Below are positions 20,282-28,811 of a stretch of 64,000 nucleotides of DNA, piece after piece. The position numbers were made by a program, and so were the translations under genes. Source of the stretch: Lysinibacillus sphaericus. GTDB taxonomy: Bacteria; Bacillota; Bacilli; Bacillales_A; Planococcaceae. Numbering within the stretch: position 1 is the stretch's first letter; each line of letters starts with the position of its first letter. The DNA lies in NCBI RefSeq assembly GCF_002982115.1, contig NZ_CP019980.1, positions 1,930,001 to 1,994,000 of the forward strand, in the 5' to 3' direction. The notes beneath the pieces were generated by a model. That model ran no database searches and was not told where the DNA came from. It saw only the letters and a program-made list of their open reading frames with translations.

Positions 20282-21703
20282 TTGAAGAAACATTTAATGT
20301 TGAATGGCGAGTGGCGTATGACGGATGAATATTTAGATGTTTATGCCCCGTATTCAAAAGAATTAATTGGTCAGTTTGCGATAGCAACTGAGATCGATGT
20401 GCAACAAGCAATTGAGTGCGCACATGCAGCTACCTCAAAGATGGCAATGTTAACAGCAATTCAGAGAGCTCAAATTTTGGAACAATTATCGAATTTATTT
20501 GCTGAGCATCGAGAAGAAGCAGCTACTATTATTTCGTTAGAATCCGCTAAGCCACTAAAGTATGCAGTTGCAGAAATAGACCGAACAATTGAAACATATA
20601 AGTTTGCCGCTGAAGAAGCGAAGCGCCTTGCAGGTGAATTGATTCCGATGGATGCTTCAAAAGGTGGAGAAGGACGCTTTGCTTATACGTTGAGGGAACC
20701 GATTGGCGTTATAGCGGCAATTACGCCATTTAATTTCCCTCAAAATCTTGTCGCACATAAAGTCGGCCCAGCATTAGCGGCAGGAAACACAATTGTCTTA
20801 AAACCGGCAACACAAACGGCACTATCTGCACATTTTTTAGCAAAATTACTTGCGCAAACAGACTTACCTGCAGGTGCTTTTAATTTAGTTACGGGCTCTG
20901 GAAAACTCATCGGGGATACATTTTTAGCACATCCTCAAGTGAAAATGATTACATTTACAGGCAGTCCAGCAGTCGGTATTTCTCTTCGTAATCGAGCCGG
21001 ATTGAAAAAGGTAACGTTAGAACTTGGCTCTAATGCGGGAGTAATTGTCGATGAAGGTGTTCCATTAGAAAACATAATGGATCGTATAGTAATGGGAGCG
21101 TTTTCAAATCAAGGTCAAGTTTGTATTTCCTTGCAACGTATTTATGTTCTGGACAATGTTCTTGATTCATTTTTAAAACAGTTTACAGAGAAAATTACCC
21201 AACTAAAGATAGGGGATCCGCTTGATCCAACAACAGATTTAACAACAATGATTTCAGAAACTGAACAACAACGTGCATATGCTTGGATTCAAGAGGCAGT
21301 CAATGAAGGTGCACAAATTATTACTGGAGGTCGGATTGAAAACAATATTTTATTACCTACTGTCCTTTATAATGTACCATCTCACAGCCGCGTTTCCTGT
21401 GAAGAGATTTTCGCGCCTGTCGTTATCATTAACACTGTGTCCACAATAGATGAAGCAATCGAAGCAATAAATGATTCGAATTATGGTCTACAAGCTGGCA
21501 TCTTTACTTCATCTATAGAAACAGCATTTAAGGCATCGAAAAAATTACATGTAGGTGGTGTCATTATAAATGATGTGCCTACATACCGAGTTGATCATAT
21601 GCCATATGGAGGAGTAAAAGACAGTGGAACAGGTAAGGAAGGTATTAAATATGCAATCGAAGAAATGACTGAAATGAAACTCGTTATTTGGAATAACAAC
21701 TAA
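20282..21703 (+). CDS. NAD(P)-dependent aldehyde dehydrogenase, probably succinate-semialdehyde type (blcA-like role)
   Basis: 473 residues of the aldehyde dehydrogenase superfamily. Catalytic residues are visible: Asn151 in ITPFNFPQN, Glu247 in LELGSNAG and Cys281 in NQGQVCIS; the cofactor-site Lys is in VLKPATQTALSA. The start is TTG at 20282, seven bases after GGGAG. It is the first gene of a three-gene operon with a lactonase and an iron alcohol dehydrogenase. In Agrobacterium the same set (blcABC) turns gamma-butyrolactone into succinate, and the aldehyde dehydrogenase oxidises succinic semialdehyde. The substrate here is inferred from context; a different C3-C5 semialdehyde is possible. 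Confidence 0.85.
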   Translation: MKKHLMLNGEWRMTDEYLDVYAPYSKELIGQFAIATEIDVQQAIECAHAATSKMAMLTAIQRAQILEQLSNLFAEHREEAATIISLESAKPLKYAVAEIDRTIETYKFAAEEAKRLAGELIPMDASKGGEGRFAYTLREPIGVIAAITPFNFPQNLVAHKVGPALAAGNTIVLKPATQTALSAHFLAKLLAQTDLPAGAFNLVTGSGKLIGDTFLAHPQVKMITFTGSPAVGISLRNRAGLKKVTLELGSNAGVIVDEGVPLENIMDRIVMGAFSNQGQVCISLQRIYVLDNVLDSFLKQFTEKITQLKIGDPLDPTTDLTTMISETEQQRAYAWIQEAVNEGAQIITGGRIENNILLPTVLYNVPSHSRVSCEEIFAPVVIINTVSTIDEAIEAINDSNYGLQAGIFTSSIETAFKASKKLHVGGVIINDVPTYRVDHMPYGGVKDSGTGKEGIKYAIEEMTEMKLVIWNNN

Positions 21704-21727
21704 TCATGAAATGGGGATGTTTGTAAA

Positions 21728-22573
21728 ATGAAGATGATAAACAAGCACGCTAAACTATTTGTTATGGATAATGGAACGATGCGCATGGATAAAAACTATA
21801 TGATTGCAATGCATAATCCTGCAACGATTGACCACCCGAATCAACCAAATGAATTTGTTGAATTTCCGGTTTATACAGTTTTAATTGATCATCCAGAAGG
21901 GAAAATTTTATTTGATACAGCATGTAATCCAAACTCAATGGGACCCGAAGGAAGGTGGGGTGAATTTACACAAAAAGCATTCCCTATTAATATGCCAGAA
22001 GAATGCTATTTACATCATCGATTAGAAGAATTAAATGTTCGCCCTGAGGATATTAAATATGTAGTTGCTTCACATCTTCATTTAGATCATGCAGGTTGTT
22101 TAGAACTTTTTACAAATGCAACGATCATTGTGCAGGAAGATGAATTTAATGGAACGTTACAAACATACGCGAGAAATGTTAAGGATGGTGCGTATGTTTG
22201 GGGTGATATTGATATGTGGATTAAAAACAACTTACAGTGGCGCCTAATCAAACGTGGTGAAGATAATGTGAAACTGGCAGAAGGTATCAATATATTGAAT
22301 TTTGGTAGTGGGCATGCTTGGGGTATGCTAGGTTTGCATATTAATATGCCAGAAACAGGGGGAATCATTTTAGCGTCAGACGCTATTTACACAGCTGAAA
22401 GCTTTGGACCACCGGTTAAGCCTCCTGGTATCATCTATGATTCAGTAGGTTATAACTCAACAGTTGAACGAATTCGAAGATTAGCAAACGAAACAAATTC
22501 GCAAGTATGGTTCGGCCATGACCCCGTGCAATTTAAATCATTTAGAAAATCAACAGAAGGCTATTATGAATAG
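21728..22573 (+). CDS. N-acyl-homoserine-lactonase-family metallo-hydrolase (blcC/aiiA-like)
   Basis: 281 residues of the metallo-beta-lactamase fold. The dinuclear metal site is intact: H116-x-H118-x-D120-H121 (SHLHLDHAG), H196, D218 and H264 (GHDPVQF). Tyr221 lies three residues after the bridging Asp, the spacing of the catalytic Asp191/Tyr194 pair in AiiA-type AHL lactonases. These enzymes open the lactone ring of acyl-homoserine lactones or, in BlcC, gamma-butyrolactone. No signal peptide, so cytoplasmic. Its place between an aldehyde dehydrogenase and an alcohol dehydrogenase argues for catabolism of a small lactone, with quorum-signal degradation as a possible secondary activity. Confidence 0.85.
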   Translation: MKMINKHAKLFVMDNGTMRMDKNYMIAMHNPATIDHPNQPNEFVEFPVYTVLIDHPEGKILFDTACNPNSMGPEGRWGEFTQKAFPINMPEECYLHHRLEELNVRPEDIKYVVASHLHLDHAGCLELFTNATIIVQEDEFNGTLQTYARNVKDGAYVWGDIDMWIKNNLQWRLIKRGEDNVKLAEGINILNFGSGHAWGMLGLHINMPETGGIILASDAIYTAESFGPPVKPPGIIYDSVGYNSTVERIRRLANETNSQVWFGHDPVQFKSFRKSTEGYYE

Positions 22574-22590
22574 ATGGGAGTAGAACGAAC

Positions 22591-23778
22591 ATGAGTAAAC
22601 TTACCTTTACTCCTACAAACTATATAGGTTGGGGGAGTCTACAGCATTTACTTGTAGAAGTGCAAAAATTTGAAGCAAAGAATATATTAATCGTAACGGA
22701 CCCGTTGTTAAAAGAGTTAGGTATAGTGGACCATATTAATAAACCTTTACAAGAAAATGGTTATCGTACGACCCTTTATACTGATATTGCTCCAGAGCCA
22801 CCTCTTGCAATTGGGGAACAACTGGTAGACTATACAAGAAAGCATCAATTTGATTTAGTTATTGGATTAGGTGGTGGAAGTGCGTTAGATTTAGCAAAGC
22901 TAGCTGCCGTATTAGCTACTCATGACGGCAAAGTCGCTGACTATTTAAATTTAACAGGTACAAAAATACTTGAAAATAAAGGGCTTCCCAAAATTCTAAT
23001 TCCGACAACTTCAGGTACAGGGTCGGAAGTCACAAATATTTCGGTTTTATCGTTAAAAACGACAAAGGATGTCGTGACACATGATTATTTACTAGCTGAT
23101 GTAGCCATTGTAGATCCGGAATTAACAATTTCTTTGCCAGCAAAGGTAACGGCTGCTACGGGTGTTGACGCGTTAACCCACGCAATTGAAGCATATGTTT
23201 CAATTAATGCAAATGAAGTGACAGATGGTCTTGCACTTCAAGCGATTAAATTAATTAGTAGTTCAATTCGTACAGCCGTACATGACGGCAAGAATAAGCA
23301 AGCGCGCTCAGATATGAGTTATGGAAGTTATTTAGCAGGCTTAGCATTTTTTAATGCAGGTGTAGCAGGGGTGCATGCTTTGGCTTATCCTCTTGGTGGT
23401 CAGTATCATATTGCACATGGAGATTCAAACGCTGTATTATTACCATACGTTATGGGCTATATTCGTCAAAGTTGCGAAAAACGCATGAAGGATATTTTAG
23501 ATGCAATGGGGCTGTCATCTAGTTATTTATCGCAAGAAGATGCTTCCTTTAAATGTGTAGTTGCATTACAGCAACTAGTAAAGGATGTAAATATTCCTTC
23601 AACTTTGAAAGGGTTTGCCATACCGGAATTAGCACTTGAACAATTAACGGATGATGCTACGAAACAGACTAGAATTTTAGCAAGAAGCCCGATGCCCTTA
23701 AATCGAGAAGATATTTTGGCTATTTATCGTGCAGCATTTGATGGGGAAATTCGCGAACCGAAACGACAAACATTGTAG
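22591..23778 (+). CDS. Iron-containing alcohol dehydrogenase (4-hydroxybutyrate dehydrogenase-like, blcB-like role)
   Basis: 395 residues of the group III (iron-dependent) alcohol dehydrogenases. The NAD-binding GGGSALDLAK is at 94-103 and the PTTSGTGSEVTN segment near 138-149. The four metal ligands are in place: Asp193 and His197 (GVDALTHAIEAY), His262 and His276 (VHALAYPLGGQYHIAHG). In the blc pathway this enzyme oxidises 4-hydroxybutyrate to succinic semialdehyde, which fits the neighbours. The gap from the lactonase is 17 bases, so one transcript is expected. A bidirectional terminator follows. Confidence 0.87.
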   Translation: MSKLTFTPTNYIGWGSLQHLLVEVQKFEAKNILIVTDPLLKELGIVDHINKPLQENGYRTTLYTDIAPEPPLAIGEQLVDYTRKHQFDLVIGLGGGSALDLAKLAAVLATHDGKVADYLNLTGTKILENKGLPKILIPTTSGTGSEVTNISVLSLKTTKDVVTHDYLLADVAIVDPELTISLPAKVTAATGVDALTHAIEAYVSINANEVTDGLALQAIKLISSSIRTAVHDGKNKQARSDMSYGSYLAGLAFFNAGVAGVHALAYPLGGQYHIAHGDSNAVLLPYVMGYIRQSCEKRMKDILDAMGLSSSYLSQEDASFKCVVALQQLVKDVNIPSTLKGFAIPELALEQLTDDATKQTRILARSPMPLNREDILAIYRAAFDGEIREPKRQTL

Positions 23779-23789
23779 ATAATAAATGA

Positions 23790-23820
23790 AAAGGGCCGTA
23801 TCAATTGATACAGCCCTTCA
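23790..23820. terminator. Bidirectional terminator between the lactone operon and ferritin
   Basis: AAGGGC (23791-23796) pairs with GCCCTT (23813-23818) around the palindrome GTATCAATTGATAC; flanking TGAA/TTCA extends it. The genes on both sides converge here. Confidence 0.85.
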
Positions 23821-23827
23821 TTATTTA

Positions 23828-24337
23828 TTAAGCTTCAGCACCAGGTGTAAATGTCCGTGTAGCTAACTCCGCATCAAGCATAAAGATAGCATTTGAATCA
23901 TTTTCAATGCGTTCAATTTTACGAATTAATGTATCGAACGTTGATTCTTCTTCTACTTGCTCATCGATAAACCATTTTAAAAATGCCATTGTGGCGTGTT
24001 CACGTTCATCTAATGCAATATCAGATAAGTTGTAGATACGACGTGTCACTTCTTTTTCATGTGACAAAGCTGTTTTAAAGGCATGCAAAATAGAGTTGAA
24101 ATGATTTTCTGGACTGTCAAAACCCTGGATTGTTGCACGATAGCCCATATCACTTAAAAAATTATAAAATTTCATTGCATGGAAACGTTCTTCTTCCGCT
24201 TGCACTAAAAAGAAATTGGCAAACCCATCGTAATCTTGATCTGTGCAAAATGCGGCCATTGCCATATAGGCATGCGCTGAGTAAAATTCAAAATTCATTT
24301 GTTCGTTAAGTGCTGTGTGTAGTTTTTCTGATAACAT
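23828..24337 (-). CDS. ftnA: Ferritin (non-heme iron storage)
   Basis: 169 residues, four-helix ferritin of the bacterial FtnA type. Ferroxidase residues are visible: Glu17 in NEQMNFEFYSAHAY, Glu50/His53 in EEERFHAMKF, and Glu94 in SHEKEVTRR. It oxidises and stores Fe(II) in a 24-subunit shell. A strong ribosome site (AAAGGGAGG) precedes the ATG. It has its own promoter (24400-24428), with a Fur-box-like sequence upstream. The C-terminal tail TFTPGAEA is not distinctive. Confidence 0.93.
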   Translation of the reverse strand: MLSEKLHTALNEQMNFEFYSAHAYMAMAAFCTDQDYDGFANFFLVQAEEERFHAMKFYNFLSDMGYRATIQGFDSPENHFNSILHAFKTALSHEKEVTRRIYNLSDIALDEREHATMAFLKWFIDEQVEEESTFDTLIRKIERIENDSNAIFMLDAELATRTFTPGAEA

Positions 24338-24399
24338 AGTAGTTCCTCCCTTTGCAGTAAATACCTTCTACTTCTCATAGTATATAGCGAAAGAGGGTC

Positions 24400-24428
24400 A
24401 TCATACAGAAAAAGATTTTTTTCGTCAT
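24400..24428 (-). promoter_or_regulatory. Probable SigA promoter of ferritin
   Basis: On the minus strand: -35 ATGACG (24423-24428), 17-base spacer, -10 TATGAT (24400-24405). Confidence 0.55.
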
Positions 24429-24447
24429 AAATACTGCAAAATTAAAT

Positions 24448-24462
24448 TGATATTCGTTCTCA
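24448..24462 (-). promoter_or_regulatory. Fur-box-like sequence upstream of ferritin
   Basis: TGATATTCGTTCTCA matches the 7-1-7 Fur consensus TGATAATNATTATCA at 11 of 14 defined positions. It lies about 20 bases upstream of the -35, not over the promoter, so if real it may act as an activator-type or PerR/Fur accessory site. Confidence 0.4.
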
Positions 24463-24493
24463 ATTAGAAGATTTAGCTTTTTAAAAATTGAAG

Positions 24494-24556
24494 AATCGCC
24501 ACGAAATGAACGCAAATTACCACGAAACCAGAACGAATCGCCACGAAGCTAGTATA
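24494..24556. repeat. Three tandem 21-bp direct repeats
   Basis: The motif AATCGCCACGAA occurs at 24494, 24515 (as AATTACCACGAA) and 24536, exactly 21 bases apart, with the remaining 9 bases of each unit less conserved. Non-coding, between ferritin and terC. No protein product is evident. Confidence 0.7.
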
Positions 24557-24576
24557 AGATGCCGACCGTATTTGGC

Positions 24577-24611
24577 AAAAAAAATTCGCCCAGACGTTGA
24601 GTCTAGGCGAA
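24577..24611 (-). terminator. Terminator of the TerC-family gene
   Basis: On the minus strand TTCGCCTAGAC (24601-24611), loop, GTCTGGGCGAA (24585-24595), then eight Ts. Confidence 0.92.
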
Positions 24612-24618
24612 TGATCTA

Positions 24619-25377
24619 TTATGCTTCTTTCTTTTGGTTTTTGATACCTACTAAGTAGCCAATTAGCGCAATCGCAAGTAACACAATCCAGAATGTCGCT
24701 TTCCACATTGTTGAATGTGGGAATTCGTGAGGAATAAAGCCTAATTTTTCATGTGCTAACGTTAAAACTGCTAACTTTACGCCAACCCAACCAACGATTA
24801 AGAATGCGGCTGTTTCAAGTGACGGGAATTTTTCTAGTACACGTACGAACCAGCGTGCCGCAAATCGCATCATGACAACCCCGATAAGACCACCAAGGAA
24901 CATAACACCGAATTGTCCTGCATTAATACCACCGACATCGAAATTACCTAAATGCGGCAATGTAACAGCGATTGCCACTGCAGCTAAAATGGAATCTACC
25001 GCAAAGGCGATGTCCGCAAGCTCTACTTTAATAACCGTCATCCAGAAACCAGATTGTTTTTTAGGTTCTTTAATTTCATCTGATTCTCCGGCGGCTTTCC
25101 GCGAATCGTAAATATGTTTAATTGACATAAATAACAAGTAGGCAGCACCTAATGCCTGAATTTGCCAGAAGTTTACGAGTGTTGTAATTAAGAATAGTGC
25201 GGCAAAACGGAAAACGAATGCACCAACTAATCCGTATAATAGTGCCTTTTGTTGTTGTGCTTTTGGTAAATGTTTTACCATAACGGCCATCACGACCGCG
25301 TTATCTGCCGCTAATAGTCCTTCTAGTACAATTAATACGACAAGTACCCAAGCGTATTCTAATAAAATCGCTTCCAA
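24619..25377 (-). CDS. TerC-family membrane protein, probable Mn(II) exporter (YkoY/MeeY-like)
   Basis: 252 residues, about seven transmembrane helices. The conserved acidic residues of TerC proteins are in LEGLLAADNAVV (Glu19, Asp25) and in the mid-protein motif KVELADIAFAVDS. In Bacillus, YkoY and YceF (MeeY, MeeF) are TerC proteins that export Mn and help load secreted metalloenzymes. The Mn-sensing yybP-ykoY riboswitch directly upstream supports the same role here. Single-gene transcript with promoter at 25697-25725 and its own terminator. Confidence 0.88.
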   Translation of the reverse strand: MEAILLEYAWVLVVLIVLEGLLAADNAVVMAVMVKHLPKAQQQKALLYGLVGAFVFRFAALFLITTLVNFWQIQALGAAYLLFMSIKHIYDSRKAAGESDEIKEPKKQSGFWMTVIKVELADIAFAVDSILAAVAIAVTLPHLGNFDVGGINAGQFGVMFLGGLIGVVMMRFAARWFVRVLEKFPSLETAAFLIVGWVGVKLAVLTLAHEKLGFIPHEFPHSTMWKATFWIVLLAIALIGYLVGIKNQKKEA

Positions 25378-25446
25378 ATTTGTTTCCTCCTTTGTTGTGG
25401 ACAGAAATGAATAATTTGCTCTTTCCTATTGTTTATTTTAGGCAAA

Positions 25447-25660
25447 AGAAAAAGACCCATGCCTAAAAAATAGGCAAAGGTCTTGCTAAGCAATTATTTG
25501 GAAGCTCCAAATAATAATTTGTACCAATAATTTCTAGTACAGAACTCATCTATGTATGACATTAGATGAGTTTGCTATCACACCCGATGGCTGCTACCAT
25601 GTAATGACGAATGTGAAATCAGATGTATCGCTCACATCTGCTAGCTACTCCCCTTTGACA
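25447..25660 (-). promoter_or_regulatory. yybP-ykoY manganese riboswitch
   Basis: On the minus strand the aptamer opens with CAAAGGGGAGTAGC (plus coordinates 25644-25657) and includes GGTAGCAGCC, and closes with the conserved GCAAGACCTTTGCC. The expression platform is a terminator: AAGACC/GGGTCTT and GCCTA/TAGGC stems followed by TTTTTC (25447-25494). Consensus bases at both L1 and L3 sides, where Mn binds, are present. Mn binding is expected to prevent the terminator and turn on the exporter gene. Confidence 0.9.
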
Positions 25661-25696
25661 AAAATGTCAAAAGCTATTCAATTCTTCTTACTAAGG

Positions 25697-25725
25697 ATTA
25701 TAGCACGTTGTTCGCAAAAAGCAAA
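25697..25725 (-). promoter_or_regulatory. Promoter of the riboswitch/terC transcript
   Basis: Minus-strand -10 TATAAT (25697-25702) with a weak -35 TTGCTT about 16 bases upstream. The start would fall about 30 bases before the aptamer. Confidence 0.5.
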
Positions 25726-25826
25726 TAAAAATGTAGTGCTATACTAAATTTTTTCCTAATTTTTCTCATGAGTGGTACTATATGATGATAAGTGAAATTT
25801 TTTAACACCTTAGAGGGGAGACCTAT

Positions 25827-27578
25827 ATGTATAAAAAGTTTTTTTCATACTACAAACCACATAAACGATTATTTGCTATCGATTTTTCCAGTGCCATTGT
25901 CGTAGCAATACTAGAGCTAGCCTTTCCTTTAGCTGTACAATGGTTTATTGACAAGCTTCTTCCTACAGGAGATTGGGGCATGATTGTTAAAGTGAGTATT
26001 ATGCTATTACTAGTATATGCTCTTAGTACAGTATTAAACTTTATCGTCAATTATCTAGGGCATAAACTTGGTATCAATATCGAAACCGATATGCGACAGG
26101 AGCTGTTTAATCATGTGCAGCGTCAATCATTCCGTTTTTTTGATAATACAAAAACCGGCCATATTATGAGTCGAATTACGAATGATTTATTTGATATAGG
26201 AGAGTTTGCTCACCATGGACCAGAGGATTTATTCATTGCCATCATGACATTTTTGGGCGCTTTCGTCATTATGTTTAATATCAATCCAACACTTGCGCTA
26301 ATAGCAGCCATTATGGTGCCATTTTTAATGTGGCTTGTTACGGTTAGTAACATCAAGATGAATAATGCATGGAAAACGTTGTACGGAAAAATTGCAGATG
26401 TCAACAGTCGCGTAGAGGATAGTGTATCTGGTGTACGTGTTGTGAAATCATTTACAAATGAAGCATTTGAAATGGAGCGTTTTAAGGAACAAAATAGCTA
26501 TTTCCGTTCTGCAAAATTATACGCGTATAAAATTATGGCAGGGGCGCATTCAAGCATCTATATGATGACTCGTTTGTTAACGTTAGTAGTCCTTGTTGTG
26601 GGCGCATGGTTAAGCTTTAATGGGAAATTATCGTATGGGGGACTTGTCAGCTTCGTTTTGTATACGAATGTTCTGATTAAACCTATTGATAAAATTAGTG
26701 CGTTGCTAGAGCTTTATCCAAAAGGTATGGCGGGTTTTAAACGTTTTCGTGAGTTGCTAGAGCAGGAGCCTGAGGTTCAGGATCGAGACGGTGCACAACC
26801 AGTAACACATTTATATGGGGACATTTCATTTAAAAATGTTGATTTTAATTATGATGCGTCTAAAGCTGTTTTAAAAGATATTTCATTTGATGTACAGGCA
26901 GGACAAACCATTGCCTTCGTTGGACCATCGGGTGCCGGGAAAACGACCATATGTTCTTTAATTCCGAGATTTTATGATGTCCATCAGGGAGCTATAACGA
27001 TTGATGGTTTGGATGTGCGAGATATGACTCAAGCCTCTCTTCGTGCACAAATCGGGATTGTCCAACAGGATGTCTTTTTATTTACAGGAACAATTCGAGA
27101 AAACATTGCATATGGACGTTTAGGAGCAAGTGATGAAGAGGTTCAGGAAGCTGCTAAAAGAGCCCATCTCGAGTCCTTTATTGCTGAATTGCCAGATGGT
27201 TATGACACACAAATTGGTGAGCGTGGCTTAAAGTTATCAGGCGGGCAAAAGCAACGTATTGCTATTGCTCGTATGTTCTTAAAAAATCCACCGATTTTAA
27301 TTTTAGATGAAGCAACCTCTGCATTAGATACCGAAACGGAAATGATTATCCAACAGTCGTTAGCAGAGCTTGCTGAAAATCGAACAACGCTTATTATTGC
27401 GCACCGCCTTGCGACCATCCGCAACGCAGACCGTGTGCTTGTTGTTACACAAAACGGGATTGAAGAGGACGGCACGTATGAGGAATTAGTTGCACAAGAT
27501 GGTACTTTTGCGAAACTTCATCATATTCAATTTCGCAAAGGCGATAGTGAAAGAGCCATTCAACCAATTGAATGCTAA
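25827..27578 (+). CDS. ABC exporter, fused permease and ATPase (YwjA-like)
   Basis: 583 residues: six transmembrane helices (about 1-310, TMD type I) then an ATPase domain. Walker A GPSGAGKTT is near residue 372, the signature LSGGQKQRIAIARM near 472, Walker B ILILDEATSALD near 495, and the H-loop His in IIAHRLAT near 527. These half-transporters work as dimers and export lipids, drugs or peptides. The N-terminal part, YKPHKRLFAIDFSSAIV and KLGINIETDMRQELF, looks like B. subtilis YwjA. There is no partner gene beside it. Ribosome site TAGAGGGGAG. The substrate is unknown. Confidence 0.88.
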   Translation: MYKKFFSYYKPHKRLFAIDFSSAIVVAILELAFPLAVQWFIDKLLPTGDWGMIVKVSIMLLLVYALSTVLNFIVNYLGHKLGINIETDMRQELFNHVQRQSFRFFDNTKTGHIMSRITNDLFDIGEFAHHGPEDLFIAIMTFLGAFVIMFNINPTLALIAAIMVPFLMWLVTVSNIKMNNAWKTLYGKIADVNSRVEDSVSGVRVVKSFTNEAFEMERFKEQNSYFRSAKLYAYKIMAGAHSSIYMMTRLLTLVVLVVGAWLSFNGKLSYGGLVSFVLYTNVLIKPIDKISALLELYPKGMAGFKRFRELLEQEPEVQDRDGAQPVTHLYGDISFKNVDFNYDASKAVLKDISFDVQAGQTIAFVGPSGAGKTTICSLIPRFYDVHQGAITIDGLDVRDMTQASLRAQIGIVQQDVFLFTGTIRENIAYGRLGASDEEVQEAAKRAHLESFIAELPDGYDTQIGERGLKLSGGQKQRIAIARMFLKNPPILILDEATSALDTETEMIIQQSLAELAENRTTLIIAHRLATIRNADRVLVVTQNGIEEDGTYEELVAQDGTFAKLHHIQFRKGDSERAIQPIEC

Positions 27579-27600
27579 GTAGAATATAAGATTCTAAAGT

Positions 27601-27640
27601 AAAAGGGCATCGAATGCGAAATGATTCGATGCCTTTGTTT
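27601..27640. terminator. Bidirectional terminator between the ABC exporter and the ger operon
   Basis: AAGGGCATCGAAT pairs with ATTCGATGCCTTT around the loop GCGAAATG; the flanking genes converge. Confidence 0.85.
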
Positions 27641-27650
27641 GATTTGACAA

Positions 27651-28811
27651 CTATTTTCTAATTGTTTCAGTATAAGATCCTCTGCCAGGATTTATTTTGT
27701 AAACATTTACTTTAATATTGCGTATAGAATCTTCAGTTAACTCTATTTTTCCGTTTTTTTCTAATTTTTTCCACGTTTTAACGTTTTTTCGATAAAGTTG
27801 TTCAGATAAACGGTAAATATCTGTGTCCAACGCTATAGCTTCCTTAAACGTTTCTCTTACCTCTTTTTCCACTTGTTTTTCGATCTCTTTCTGAATTTCT
27901 TTAGTAGTGATTTTTTTGGTAATACCAAGAACGCTGGTTGCCTCCAATTTGATTTCAATATCAAATTGTACATTTTCGTTTTTTACGATAGGTGTAATAT
28001 GAACTTTTATATGTTCCAAAGCAACGGTTACATAGGAATTTTCACCTTCACCAATTTGCCCTGTGATTTCACTGCGCATTGTTTCATTGGTCATCCATTT
28101 GACACCGTTAGCTTTATTTTGTGTGAGAGTCCCTTTATAGCCTTCATTCGATAATAGGGCAACACCTTTTATTTCAATTGATTCAGTCTGTCCTTTCGAC
28201 GTTTCCCATTCTTTATCAATTGAGACGAGAGGTAAGTACACTTCATGACTAGGCTCATTTAGACCGATAGCCAATTTTCGAACATTAATCGGTGTAACAA
28301 AAGATTCTTGCCTAAATGAATTTAATGGATCACCGAGTTTCGATAATGTAAGTGCTTTATTATTAATTGGTGTCACGACTAGTAATTTATCGAGTGGCTC
28401 TTTTGTGCCATATACCCAAATTTGGTATCTCATTTCGCGATAACGAGTTAAAAAGTCAAGTACTTGGTTGACTTTGTTGCTTTTCATGACTTCTTCTGAC
28501 AGTATAATGTAGGTAATATGACCCCAAAATGCTTTTTGATCAATGGAATGATATAAATCAAAAAAAGAATCTTCTATTGTTTTACCTTTGGCTTGTCCAA
28601 TTTCAGCTTGTTGGGCTTGCGGATTATTAGGCTGTTCTGATTTGGCTATATTGGCAAAGTCAATAATTTGCATATAGGTTTCATAATGACCATCTTTAAA
28701 ATCGATACCAAGTGCATGAATATAGTACATCCTTTGTGGTTCAGTGACATCCCAACAACCTGACAGCAGTGTCGTCAGTACTACCAATATACAGAGTATT
28801 TTTTTATTCAT
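27651..28811 (-). CDS. Spore germination receptor lipoprotein, GerC family
   Basis: 386 residues from the ATG at 28811, preceded by GTGAGGAT; a longer frame upstream lacks a ribosome site. Lipoprotein signal peptide with lipobox LLSGC. The family motifs CWDVTEPQR (after the lipidated Cys) and GKTIEDSFFDLY are visible. GerC proteins sit on the outer face of the spore inner membrane as part of the nutrient receptor. Last gene of gerB-gerA-gerC; overlaps gerA by 8 bases. Confidence 0.9.
   Translation of the reverse strand: MNKKILCILVVLTTLLSGCWDVTEPQRMYYIHALGIDFKDGHYETYMQIIDFANIAKSEQPNNPQAQQAEIGQAKGKTIEDSFFDLYHSIDQKAFWGHITYIILSEEVMKSNKVNQVLDFLTRYREMRYQIWVYGTKEPLDKLLVVTPINNKALTLSKLGDPLNSFRQESFVTPINVRKLAIGLNEPSHEVYLPLVSIDKEWETSKGQTESIEIKGVALLSNEGYKGTLTQNKANGVKWMTNETMRSEITGQIGEGENSYVTVALEHIKVHITPIVKNENVQFDIEIKLEATSVLGITKKITTKEIQKEIEKQVEKEVRETFKEAIALDTDIYRLSEQLYRKNVKTWKKLEKNGKIELTEDSIRNIKVNVYKINPGRGSYTETIRK

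Noticed and set aside
25556-25747. Plus-strand reading frame across the Mn riboswitch
   Set aside because: It is antisense to the conserved aptamer and has no ribosome site.
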